From: a virus
Direction: 5' to 3' (one strand)
Virus record (IMG/VR): IMGVR_UViG_3300001533_000136
Location: 1-20,681 of that record
Length of the DNA stretch: 20,681 bases
Positions 1 through 5,757 of the stretch are shown piece by piece. The translations under genes were made by a program, and so were the position numbers. Under the pieces are notes generated by a model, which did not search any database, had not been told where the DNA came from, and worked only from the letters and a program-made list of their open reading frames with translations. Numbering within the stretch: the stretch's first letter is position 1; each line of letters begins with the position of its first letter.

Positions 1-747
1 GAAGAGACCAGAGCAGAAACTTATCAAGGATTCCTAACAGGCAAGTATAATTTCAGGGAAGACATTGCTACGTTACGCAGGTATAAAGGTAATAGATACG
101 ATAAAGATGGTAACAGGATTACAAATCAGCCAAAATGGTTACCTGAATGCCGAGAGTATCTACAAAAGTCCTGGAAATGTAAGTTGGTTCATGGAGAAGA
201 GGCAGATGATGCCTTGGGCATTGCTCAAATAAAGAACCATAAGAACTGTATAGATAGCGTTATAAGTAGCATTGACAAAGATCTTTGGATTATTGAAGGC
301 TTACATCATAATATGAACTCAGGTTTAATTGAATATTCTGATTATTTTGGGTTTATTAATAGTTATAAATCTAAACTTTTGGGTACAGGTCAAAAGTTCT
401 TTTATGCACAGTTACTTATGGGCGACACAGCAGACTGGATACCAGGCTTACCAAAAGTAACGGAAGGTATGGTAGAAAATTATGGTGTACGCAGGGGTGG
501 GTGCGGTGCTGTTGCTGCTTTCAAAACTCTTGAGAGCGCAGATACAGAAGAAGAATGTTTAAAAAGAGTTTGGGAATGTTATAAAGAATACTGGTGTAAT
601 AATGACTATAATCATTGGAGAACTGGTGAGCTTTATAAAGCAGGAGAAGAGACAGCATTGAAACAATTAACAGAACAGGGTAGGCTACTCTGGATGAGAA
701 CAAAAGAAGGAGAAATGTGGCAACCAAAACTGGAGATGTTAAAATAA
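1..747 (+). CDS. 5'-3' exonuclease (T7 gp6 / flap nuclease family), 5' end outside window
   Basis: The frame is open from base 1, so the start codon lies upstream; 248 codons are visible. The protein should degrade DNA 5' to 3', removing RNA primers and feeding host DNA into the nucleotide pool, as T7 gp6 does. Visible motifs (numbered from base 1) are RYKGNR at about 27-32, the metal-binding GEEADD at 65-70, and MGDTADWIPGLPKV at 140-153. The last matches the GD-x2-D-x-IPG helix-three-turn-helix signature of FEN/T5-type nucleases. The visible part fits a protein of about 300 residues with the N-terminal metal site missing. Its 3' end overlaps the endonuclease VII-like gene by 31 bases, suggesting coupled translation. 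The family call is firm; assignment to the gp6 branch rests on gene order. Confidence 0.88.
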   Translation, partial: EETRAETYQGFLTGKYNFREDIATLRRYKGNRYDKDGNRITNQPKWLPECREYLQKSWKCKLVHGEEADDALGIAQIKNHKNCIDSVISSIDKDLWIIEGLHHNMNSGLIEYSDYFGFINSYKSKLLGTGQKFFYAQLLMGDTADWIPGLPKVTEGMVENYGVRRGGCGAVAAFKTLESADTEEECLKRVWECYKEYWCNNDYNHWRTGELYKAGEETALKQLTEQGRLLWMRTKEGEMWQPKLEMLK

Positions 748-1157
748 AAAGTACTGATATAGCACAAGTACGAGACGAGCTTTTGGAAAAGCAGAACTGG
801 ATATGTCCTGTATGTAATCAGAGTCTAAGGTATACTCTTACAAGAAATATCGTAGTAGATCATGATCATAATACAGGATATATCAGGGCAGTTATGCATA
901 GGGGTTGTAATAAAGCAGAGGGTTCTATTTTTAAAACAGCACAGAAATGGGGCAAGGCTGCTAATTTACAAGAAGTTATTAAAGTACTTGAAAGTCTTAT
1001 TGCTTTTTGGAAATTACATAATAAGCCACAAACAAACTTGATTTATTACAACCATAAAACTCCTAAAGAAAAACAAGAAGCAGCAAAGAAAAAAGCAGCT
1101 AAGAAGCGGGCAGCTAAGAAAACAACAATTAAAAAATTTAAAAAGGGGATTAAATGA
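717..1157 (+). CDS. Endonuclease VII-like HNH resolvase with lysine-rich tail
   Basis: 146 residues. It should cleave branched DNA such as Holliday junctions, the role of T4 endonuclease VII and, by position, T7 gp3. The visible core is CPVC at 30-33, DHDHNTGYIR at 48-57 and MHRGCNKAEG at 61-70, the usual DHDH-x-TG-x-R...CN-x2-G layout of the family. The second zinc half-site is H62-x2-C65 where family members usually have C-x2-C, so the metal site would be C3H. From about residue 118 the protein is almost all Lys, Ala and Arg, a likely non-specific DNA-binding tail. The start is GTG at 717, four bases after AAGGAG (707-712), inside the exonuclease gene. The frame ends in ATGA overlap with the next ORF. 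Confidence 0.88.
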   Translation: MATKTGDVKIKSTDIAQVRDELLEKQNWICPVCNQSLRYTLTRNIVVDHDHNTGYIRAVMHRGCNKAEGSIFKTAQKWGKAANLQEVIKVLESLIAFWKLHNKPQTNLIYYNHKTPKEKQEAAKKKAAKKRAAKKTTIKKFKKGIK

Positions 1158-1234
1158 TTGATAAAGCTTTAAAAGAGCGTATTTATACTTGGAATCGGGA
1201 TAGGGGTTTAACTAAATTCAATGGAAGAATGTAA
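1154..1234 (+). CDS. Short ORF, likely N-terminal piece of the MazG-like protein
   Basis: A 26-codon frame that starts in an ATGA overlap with the resolvase gene and has a good ribosome site (AAAAGGGGA, 1141-1149). It encodes MIDKALKERIYTWNRDRGL followed by TKFNGRM and a stop. The segment ERIYTWNRDRGL resembles the first helix (W-N-x2-RGL) that normally precedes the EE-x2-E helix of phage MazG-like proteins, and that helix begins just downstream in another frame. The next ORF (1221) overlaps this one by 14 bases and has a poorer ribosome site. Ribosomes therefore probably load here, and the full protein would need a +1 or -2 shift around 1212-1231. It may instead be a decayed N-terminus or a sequencing error. 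Confidence 0.5.
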   Translation: MIDKALKERIYTWNRDRGLTKFNGRM

Positions 1235-1676
1235 CGAGTTTTATATGGCCTGTGATCCTGCTCATATTGTTCAGGAATATTGTGATTTTCTATTTGTATC
1301 TTATGGTACAGAATTTAAAATAGGCTGCATTACTTATGATAGTATGCCTAAGTTTGAGGTCTGGTATTCCCAATGTGAAGATTTGTTTGAATTTATTTCT
1401 GTTATAAAGAATAAAATGTACAGAAGAGTAGAGGGTGTAATTGAAAATTATATTGGTTACTCAGGGTATGATTTTGAAAGAGATCTAACTATTCCTGATA
1501 AAATTATTAATAAAGCTCTTTTGTATGTAACAGAAGCCAATGAAGCAAAGTCAGCAGAAAAAGATCATTCTGGTAAAATAGTTAAGGGTGATAAGTATAT
1601 CAGCCCTTATGACCGGATAAAAGATACGCTGGATTTTTATGAATCAAAATATGTAAGCGATTTTAAAGAGGAGTAA
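1221..1676 (+). CDS. MazG-like all-alpha NTP pyrophosphatase (N-terminus displaced to another frame)
   Basis: 151 residues. MazG-type enzymes hydrolyse NTPs or dNTPs to monophosphates and pyrophosphate; phages carry them among nucleotide genes. The signature here is MEECNEFYMA at 1-10 followed by QEYCDFLFVSYG at 18-29. This is the EE-x2-E plus E-x2-D metal-binding pattern of the all-alpha fold. The expected first helix is missing from this frame but present in the overlapping 1154 frame. No Shine-Dalgarno sits close to the ATG; the nearest, AGGGG, is about 15 bases away. This suggests the protein is made by frameshifting or that the gene is damaged. The C-terminal half (about 60-151) is not recognised. 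The family call is moderately sure; substrate unknown. Confidence 0.55.
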   Translation: MEECNEFYMACDPAHIVQEYCDFLFVSYGTEFKIGCITYDSMPKFEVWYSQCEDLFEFISVIKNKMYRRVEGVIENYIGYSGYDFERDLTIPDKIINKALLYVTEANEAKSAEKDHSGKIVKGDKYISPYDRIKDTLDFYESKYVSDFKEE

Positions 1677-1677
1677 T

Positions 1678-2223
1678 ATGCAAATAAAGAAACTTGATGA
1701 AGCCGGTTATCGGTCTGCCCTTCTCGGACTATCCTTTTCTTATGTAGTAGAATGTGATGTTGAAGACTGTATATATGATTTTGCCAGAATAAAGAAAAGG
1801 TCTGAAATGCTTTGCAAGAAAGATTCAGGACATAATAAATTTCTTGAACAGATTCAAACCTGGTATATTATTAGGGCGCCTTTGTACTGGTGGAAACAGT
1901 TTGATACTTATAGGGTTGGTGTAAGCAAGTCAAGTAAGAGCACAATGCATACGATTATAAAAAAAGAATTTGAACGATCTGATTTTAGTCTTGATGTTTC
2001 TTCTGCTACTATTAAGTATTTAGAAAGTCTTAGGCGAAATAAATTTTTTGATCTGCTTAATGCAGAATTGCCTAATGGGTATTTACAAACTCGACTTGTT
2101 AATATTAATTACAAGACACTGAGAAACATAATTAAGCAGAGAAAAAATCATAAATTAACAGAGTGGGAACAATTTATAGATATTATTTTATTAACTGTAA
2201 ACAGACCAGAACTTTTAGAATAA
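1678..2223 (+). CDS. Conserved phage protein with distant ThyX-like pattern
   Basis: 181 residues, starting at an ATG two bases after the previous stop, with AGAGGAG as ribosome site. Two blocks stand out. IRAPLYWWKQFDTYRVG at 65-81, followed by SKSSKSTMH at 83-91, parallels the thymidylate synthase ThyX segment (RAP...Q-x2-RHR-x5-S-x-RY). LPNGYLQTRLVNINYKTLRN at 131-150, followed by RKNHKLTEWEQF at 155-166, parallels the ThyX C-terminal block (LP...N-x3-L-x2-F-x2-R...AQ-x-E). The catalytic RHR is replaced by TYR, so flavin and dUMP chemistry may be altered or lost. From memory, similar proteins are common but uncharacterised in phages. The location among nucleotide genes fits; the function is inference only. 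Confidence 0.5.
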   Translation: MQIKKLDEAGYRSALLGLSFSYVVECDVEDCIYDFARIKKRSEMLCKKDSGHNKFLEQIQTWYIIRAPLYWWKQFDTYRVGVSKSSKSTMHTIIKKEFERSDFSLDVSSATIKYLESLRRNKFFDLLNAELPNGYLQTRLVNINYKTLRNIIKQRKNHKLTEWEQFIDIILLTVNRPELLE

Positions 2224-2225
2224 TT

Positions 2226-2251
2226 TGAATTGTTACAATAAAGGATAGAGA
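2226..2251 (+). promoter_or_regulatory. Predicted phage promoter, copy 1 (T7-RNAP-like)
   Basis: This 26-base stretch sits in the 63-base gap before the next gene and matches 4772-4797 at 21 of 26 positions. The shared pattern is TGAATYGTTACAMTAMAGG, then two variable bases, then AGAGA. Its right half resembles the CACTATAGGGAGA start region of T7-family promoters, though this copy is the weaker match (ACAATAAAGG). Flanking sequence is not conserved, so the similarity is a discrete element. It would drive the 120-residue protein, the reductase and the DUF3310 gene. Confidence 0.5.
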
Positions 2252-2286
2252 AGCATTAATTTAACTTAATTTAAGGGAGAACAAAA

Positions 2287-2649
2287 ATGGAAGACATGAA
2301 CATGAACGAAACTGTAGAAGAGGGAACAGAAGCACCAGAATCAGTAGATTATACTGGTATCGCTGTGGATGTATTTAACATTGCCTGTGTTGCAAGAGAA
2401 GTAGCAAATCAAATTCAGGAACTTGATAATGGCACTGTCAAAGGCAAGGCAGAATTCAGGAAAGCTACTGTAGAAGCAAGACGCGCTCTTAAACCCCTGC
2501 TTAGTGATATCAAGAAAGCAAGGAGAGATATCCTTGTCTGGAAAGCATATAAAGTTGACGAAATCCCTGGTGCAAGAAAGTCTAAGACCAAAGAGCAGCT
2601 TATGGAAGAGGCACAGAAACTTATGGACAGAGCACAGTCTATGAATTAA
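2287..2649 (+). CDS. Small phage protein of unknown function
   Basis: 120 residues, first gene after predicted promoter copy 1. The ribosome site is AAGGGAGA, eight bases before ATG. The N-terminal 20 or so residues are acidic. The rest is predicted helical and rich in Lys, Arg and Ala, including FRKATVEARRALKPLLSDIK at about 59-78 and KARRDIL after it. A charged helical basic half suggests nucleic-acid or protein binding. There is a faint likeness to histone-H1-like phage proteins, not strong enough for a call. The reductase follows after 11 bases, so the two are probably co-translated. No enzyme motif or membrane segment is seen. Confidence 0.7.
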   Translation: MEDMNMNETVEEGTEAPESVDYTGIAVDVFNIACVAREVANQIQELDNGTVKGKAEFRKATVEARRALKPLLSDIKKARRDILVWKAYKVDEIPGARKSKTKEQLMEEAQKLMDRAQSMN

Positions 2650-2660
2650 AAGGAGACTGT

Positions 2661-4268
2661 ATGACATTCAAATTCAGAACGGATTTTGGTCATACAGTCT
2701 TCAATTCTAAATACAGAAACACTGCAAATAATTGTGATACCTGGCCTGACCTGGCAGAAACTTTGGTTAGGTCAGTGTGTTCAAGGTATTTAGAACCCTG
2801 GGAGCAAAAGTATTTAGTTAAGTATATCACTGAAATGAAATTTATACCTGCCGGTAGGTACTTGTATTATGCTGGCAGACCTGTAAAATTCTTCAATAAT
2901 TGCTTTGCTATGATACCAGAGGACTCCAGGGAAGGCTGGGCAGAACTTGGTTATAATCATTTTATGGGACTTATGTGCGGCGGGGGTATAGGTACTTACT
3001 ATGGCAAAATAAGACCGAGTGGTTCAAAGATAAATAAGACAGGCGGAGAGGCATCAGGGCCTTTAAGTCTTATGTATTCTATGAATGAAATAGGCAGGAA
3101 TGTTAGGCAGGGTGGTGCAAGACGTTCAGCTTTGTATGCATCTCTTAACTATGATCATGCTAATGTAATGGAATTTATTCATGCAAAAGATTGGACAGAA
3201 GAGCAAATAGCAAGCAAGGCTAAGGATTTTAATTCAGCGGCACCGCTTGATATGACTAATATATCAGTAGGCTATGATACAATAGATTCTTTATATCATT
3301 GGAGTTTTGAAGAAACAGTCAGAAGTATGCTTAAGACTGGTGAGCCTGGGCTTAGTTTCAATATAAATAAGCCTGATGAAGTGGGACGGAATGCCTGTTC
3401 AGAGTTTATTACTGATAGAGATAGTGATCTGTGTAACTTGGGTAGTCTGAATCTTGCTAATATAAACTCACAAGAGGAACTTGAATCTGTTACAAAACTT
3501 GCAAGTAAATTTCTTGTATGCGGTTCCCTGGAAGCAGATCTGCCTTATGATAAATGTTATAAAGTACGTAATGATGTACGTAAAATAGGCTTAGGTCTAA
3601 TGGGTGTACATGAATGGCTACTCCAAAGAAAAAGTCCTTATACAGTAACAGGAGGGTTACATGACTGGCTTAAAACATATAAAGAAGCAAGCAAAGAATC
3701 TGCTGATTCTCTCACTAACAGGCTTGGGGTTTCTGGCTGTGTTCGTTATCGGAGCATTGCTCCTGCCGGTACTATTAGTATTATTGCTGGCACTTCTTCT
3801 GGTATCGAGCCTATCTTTTCTGTGGGTACAAAGCGTAGATATTTATCAGGAGATACGTGGAAATATCAGTACATTGTAGATCCGTTAGCTAAACAGCTTA
3901 TACAAGAAGGCATTGATCCTGATAGTATAGAAACTGCTGCTGATCTTGCTAAAGATCCTGAAAGGCGTATTAAGTTTCAAGCTGATATACAACAGTATGT
4001 TGATATGGGTATCAGTAGTACAATTAATTTACCTGCATACGGAACTGAGTTTAATAATAAAGACTTAGTTTATACTTATGTTAATTTATTCAGAAAGTAT
4101 GCTCCTAAGTTAAGAGGCATAACCTGCTATCCGGACGGTTCTCGGGGAGGCCAGCCTTTGACTACTGTTTCTTATGTTGAAGCCTTGGCAAATGAAGGAC
4201 AAGAATTTGAAGAGAAATATAATTTCTTGACAGAAGCATCCTGCCCTTCTGGAGCCTGCGGTATTTAG
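2661..4268 (+). CDS. Class II (adenosylcobalamin-dependent) ribonucleotide reductase
   Basis: 535 residues; reduces ribonucleotides to deoxyribonucleotides for phage DNA synthesis, using a B12-derived radical and no separate small subunit. The redox cysteines are C81 in FNNCF and C258 in DLCNLGSLNLA. The active-site triad is N244-x-C246-x-E248 in RNACSEF. The phosphate-binding loop is APAGTISIIAGTSSGIEP at 367-384. The protein ends in C528-PSGA-C533-GI, the C-terminal cysteine pair that re-reduces the active site. No nrdB-like gene follows, which agrees with class II. At 535 residues it is short for the family and lacks an N-terminal ATP-cone. The ribosome site is AAAGGAG before ATG 2661. An out-of-frame hydrophobic ORF lies inside (3661-3879). 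Confidence 0.92.
   Translation: MTFKFRTDFGHTVFNSKYRNTANNCDTWPDLAETLVRSVCSRYLEPWEQKYLVKYITEMKFIPAGRYLYYAGRPVKFFNNCFAMIPEDSREGWAELGYNHFMGLMCGGGIGTYYGKIRPSGSKINKTGGEASGPLSLMYSMNEIGRNVRQGGARRSALYASLNYDHANVMEFIHAKDWTEEQIASKAKDFNSAAPLDMTNISVGYDTIDSLYHWSFEETVRSMLKTGEPGLSFNINKPDEVGRNACSEFITDRDSDLCNLGSLNLANINSQEELESVTKLASKFLVCGSLEADLPYDKCYKVRNDVRKIGLGLMGVHEWLLQRKSPYTVTGGLHDWLKTYKEASKESADSLTNRLGVSGCVRYRSIAPAGTISIIAGTSSGIEPIFSVGTKRRYLSGDTWKYQYIVDPLAKQLIQEGIDPDSIETAADLAKDPERRIKFQADIQQYVDMGISSTINLPAYGTEFNNKDLVYTYVNLFRKYAPKLRGITCYPDGSRGGQPLTTVSYVEALANEGQEFEEKYNFLTEASCPSGACGI
3661..3879 (+). other. Possible overlapping gene: small hydrophobic membrane protein inside the reductase gene
   Basis: A 72-codon frame, shifted by one base from the reductase, beginning with ATG four bases after a strong Shine-Dalgarno (AGGAGGG, 3650-3656). 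The predicted protein has a basic N-terminus (MTGLKHIKKQAKN), then about 42 residues without a charge, with a proline near 36. It could form two membrane helices, followed by a short polar tail. That is a holin-like outline, and no other lysis gene is seen in the window. Caution: reductase codons ending in T automatically give NTN (hydrophobic) codons in this frame, so hydrophobicity alone is weak evidence. Low confidence. Confidence 0.2.
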
Positions 4269-4300
4269 TCTCAGGAAAGCAGAACATAGTTAAATTTTGA

Positions 4301-4344
4301 CGTTCAGAATTTTCTGGTATGTTTATATCAGGATTTTCTGAACG
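4301..4344 (+). terminator. Hairpin after the reductase gene (terminator or processing site)
   Basis: A perfect 9-bp stem, CGTTCAGAA (4301-4309) with TTCTGAACG (4336-4344), encloses a second stem CTGGTA/TATCAG with one G-U pair. It lies 32 bases past the reductase stop and 29 bases before the DUF3310 start. No run of T follows (CCCTTAAATC), so it is not a classic intrinsic terminator. An attenuator or RNA-processing hairpin is equally possible. Confidence 0.4.
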
Positions 4345-4373
4345 CCCTTAAATCAAACAAACGGGGGTTTAAA

Positions 4374-4616
4374 TTGAAAATAAAGCAGATATACCCAAAT
4401 GCCGGGGCCCTGGATTATCAGGAAGGCGGGGATCACTATACGAACTTCAAGATTCAGCCAGCAGAATATACGATTTTAAACGGTTTAGGATTTGCTGAAG
4501 GCAATGTTATCAAATATATTTCCAGGCATAATTCTAAAGGCGGGATTGAGGATCTGAGAAAAGCCAGACAGTATCTGGAAATGATAGCTGAAATTGTTTA
4601 TGAAGACGTACTCTGA
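4374..4616 (+). CDS. DUF3310 family protein
   Basis: 80 residues with the full family signature: GGDHYTNFKIQPAEYTILNG at about 18-37, GLGFAEGNVIKYISRH near 37-52, and KGGIEDLRKARQYLEM near 55-70. The family is widespread in phages and some structural work groups it with nucleotide-related helical proteins, but no activity is established. The start is TTG at 4374, preceded by CGGGGGT; no in-frame ATG lies in the conserved N-terminus, so TTG is favoured. It is the last gene before the long non-coding region and may be translated from the reductase transcript across the 4301-4344 hairpin. Confidence 0.88.
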   Translation: MKIKQIYPNAGALDYQEGGDHYTNFKIQPAEYTILNGLGFAEGNVIKYISRHNSKGGIEDLRKARQYLEMIAEIVYEDVL

Positions 4617-4622
4617 TTAAAC

Positions 4623-4715
4623 TTATACGACAATAAACGGCTTTTAGCCGAAGGCTGTTGTCAAATTTATACGACAATAAATTGTCAAATTTATACAATT
4701 GTATAATCCGATTGA
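4623..4715. repeat. Cluster of direct and inverted repeats after the DUF3310 gene
   Basis: TTATACGACAATAAA occurs at 4623-4637 and 4667-4681, and TTATAC recurs at 4691. TTGTCAAATTTATAC occurs at 4660-4674 and 4683-4697. Hairpins can form from CGGC-TTTTA-GCCG, from AGCC-GAA-GGCT (mutually exclusive with it), and from GACAAT-AA-ATTGTC (4673-4686). The cluster ends in the palindrome TTATACAATTGTATAA (4691-4706). A composite operator or transcription stop at the end of the metabolic gene block is plausible. The ATACGAC core is also shared with the T7 promoter, which may be chance. Confidence 0.55.
4691..4706. repeat. 16-bp palindrome TTATACAATTGTATAA, copy 1 of 3
   Basis: A perfect palindrome found again at 10296-10311 and 14840-14855. 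In base composition like this a given 16-mer would not be expected three times in 20 kb. Here it sits in non-coding DNA, between the repeat cluster and promoter copy 2. Candidate roles are a protein-binding operator or a hairpin core in RNA. Confidence 0.6.
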
Positions 4716-4771
4716 AAATCATATAATTCTAAAAATTCCAAATTTCAAAACCCTTGCCAGGCCTTGCTTTC

Positions 4772-4797
4772 TGAATCGTTACACTACAGGGGAGAGA
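4772..4797 (+). promoter_or_regulatory. Predicted phage promoter, copy 2 (T7-RNAP-like)
   Basis: This copy shares 21 of 26 bases with 2226-2251. Its right part, ACACTACAGGGGAGA, is close to the CACTATAGGGAGA initiation region of T7, K11 and related promoters, with one substitution and one extra G. Initiation would fall near the G run at 4789-4792. It lies directly before the AT-rich repeats and about 280 bases before the first gene of the structural block, so it is the likely source of the late transcript and possibly of an origin primer. Confidence 0.55.
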
Positions 4798-4799
4798 CA

Positions 4800-5040
4800 A
4801 TATATATAAACAGTATTATTAGAATATAAATATATTAATATATATATAAACAGTATTATTAATATTATTAGAATATAAATATATTAATATATATATATAT
4901 AAACAGTATTATTAGAATATAAATATATTAATATATATATAAACAGTATTATTAATATTATTAGAATATAAAAATATATATATATAAACAGTATTATTAG
5001 AATATAAATATACTAATATATAATTAAACAATATTATTAA
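4800..5040. repeat. AT-rich tandem repeat array, candidate replication origin
   Basis: About 240 bases almost entirely A and T. A 14-base marker, AAACAGTATTATTA, starts at 4808, 4848, 4901, 4941 and 4986, with a decayed copy at 5026. Spacings are 40, 53, 40, 45 and 40. Between markers runs GAATATAAATATATTAATAT and a variable number of AT steps. The second and fourth units carry an extra ATATTATTA, so short and long units alternate. No ORF crosses the array. An easily melted repeat just downstream of a phage promoter is the layout of the T7 primary origin. Confidence 0.7.
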
Positions 5041-5074
5041 CAGACCAGCTAACAGTCTGACAGGGAATTGGAAA

Positions 5075-5227
5075 ATGGATACAGAAGAAGAAATTTATGA
5101 TCTAATAAAACAAGCAGTAATTTCAGATATAAAAGAATCAAGAGAATCTGGATATGATTTAAATTCAGATCAAGAAGAGCTCAGATTAATTTATAATATA
5201 ACAGAGGAGGAATTGGAAATTGAATAA
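5075..5227 (+). CDS. Small acidic phage protein, 50 residues
   Basis: ATG at 5075 follows AGGGA (5062-5066) by eight bases. The frame runs MDTEEEIYDLIKQAVISDIK and continues with a second acidic stretch to ITEEELEIE. It overlaps the next gene by eight bases, and its 3' end supplies the GAGGAGG used by that gene, as expected of a real coupled pair. A short CAGAC/GTCTG stem lies just upstream (5041-5059). Predicted wholly helical and strongly acidic, with no recognised domain. It is the first gene after the AT-rich repeats. Confidence 0.6.
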   Translation: MDTEEEIYDLIKQAVISDIKESRESGYDLNSDQEELRLIYNITEEELEIE

Positions 5228-5420
5228 AAATAAACGTACAGTATGTCCCCCTGTTTCTAAAGAATTAATTAAGCATTTAACAGAATCATTTCCTGATAAT
5301 TATAATATATCAGATGAATTATTTCAACAGAAGTTAGTATTTCAGGCTGGAATAAATACTGTCATTAAATACCTGGAAGTAAGAAATAAACAACAGGAAG
5401 GATTAGGTGATGTTAAATAA
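5220..5420 (+). CDS. Small phage protein of unknown function, 66 residues
   Basis: The start is TTG at 5220, nine bases after a perfect GAGGAGG (5204-5210), which decides the start despite the rare codon. The protein has TVCPPVSKELIKHLTESFPD near its N-terminus and LVFQAGINTVIKYLEVRNKQ near its C-terminus. That helix-rich outline resembles the small proteins marine and T7-like podophages carry just before their portal genes, but no function is known. It overlaps the preceding ORF by eight bases and the next gene starts inside its 3' end. Confidence 0.68.
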   Translation: MNKNKRTVCPPVSKELIKHLTESFPDNYNISDELFQQKLVFQAGINTVIKYLEVRNKQQEGLGDVK

Positions 5421-5757
5421 AACAGATAATACAGACAGAATATTTAAACAGTTACCAGATAATACAGTAATATACTCCTGGAACAGACCTTATCCTATAT
5501 GTTATATAGCCTGTGAAATTCATAATGATGTTTGTTTAATGCATTTTTATATACCTAAAGAATATAAAGCTAAATCTAATATAGACCTGGCTAAGAATGA
5601 ATTATTTCCTGCTGTATGTAAAGCTTTAAAAGAACAGGGTATAGAATTTTTAACAACTAACTGTAACGTACAGGATACTAAAACTTCTAAGTTATTTAGA
5701 GACGTAGGCTTTATGACTCAGAATTTAACAGTAGGTATATACAAATTGGAGGAATAA
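5410..5757 (+). CDS. GNAT-like (acetyltransferase fold) protein, T7 gp13-like
   Basis: 115 residues from ATG 5410. GTG at 5407 is in frame, but ATG sits at better distance from GGAAGGA (5397-5403). The pattern fits a small GNAT fold: VCLMHFYIPKEYKAK near 37-51 as strand 4 and the acetyl-CoA loop region, AVCKALKEQGIEFLTTNC near 71-88, and SKLFRDVGFMTQNLTVGIYK near 95-114. The LFxxVGF motif is typical of the GNAT C-terminal part. The pyrophosphate-binding Q/R-x2-G-x-G/A motif is not intact, so it may not be an active enzyme. T7 gp13 and similar internal virion protein A homologues share this fold. The order, before the portal, differs from T7. Confidence 0.55.
   Translation: MLNKTDNTDRIFKQLPDNTVIYSWNRPYPICYIACEIHNDVCLMHFYIPKEYKAKSNIDLAKNELFPAVCKALKEQGIEFLTTNCNVQDTKTSKLFRDVGFMTQNLTVGIYKLEE

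Noticed and set aside
521-727. Hydrophobic minus-strand ORF opposite the exonuclease
   Set aside because: No ribosome site, fully inside a conserved gene, and all other genes are on the + strand; the other minus-strand frames were dropped for the same reasons.
4700-4707. Sigma-70 type promoter with TATAAT
   Set aside because: No -35 box lies at proper spacing; TATAAT is part of the palindrome and of general A/T richness.
4800-5040. CRISPR array
   Set aside because: Units are contiguous A/T tandem repeats with no unique spacers.
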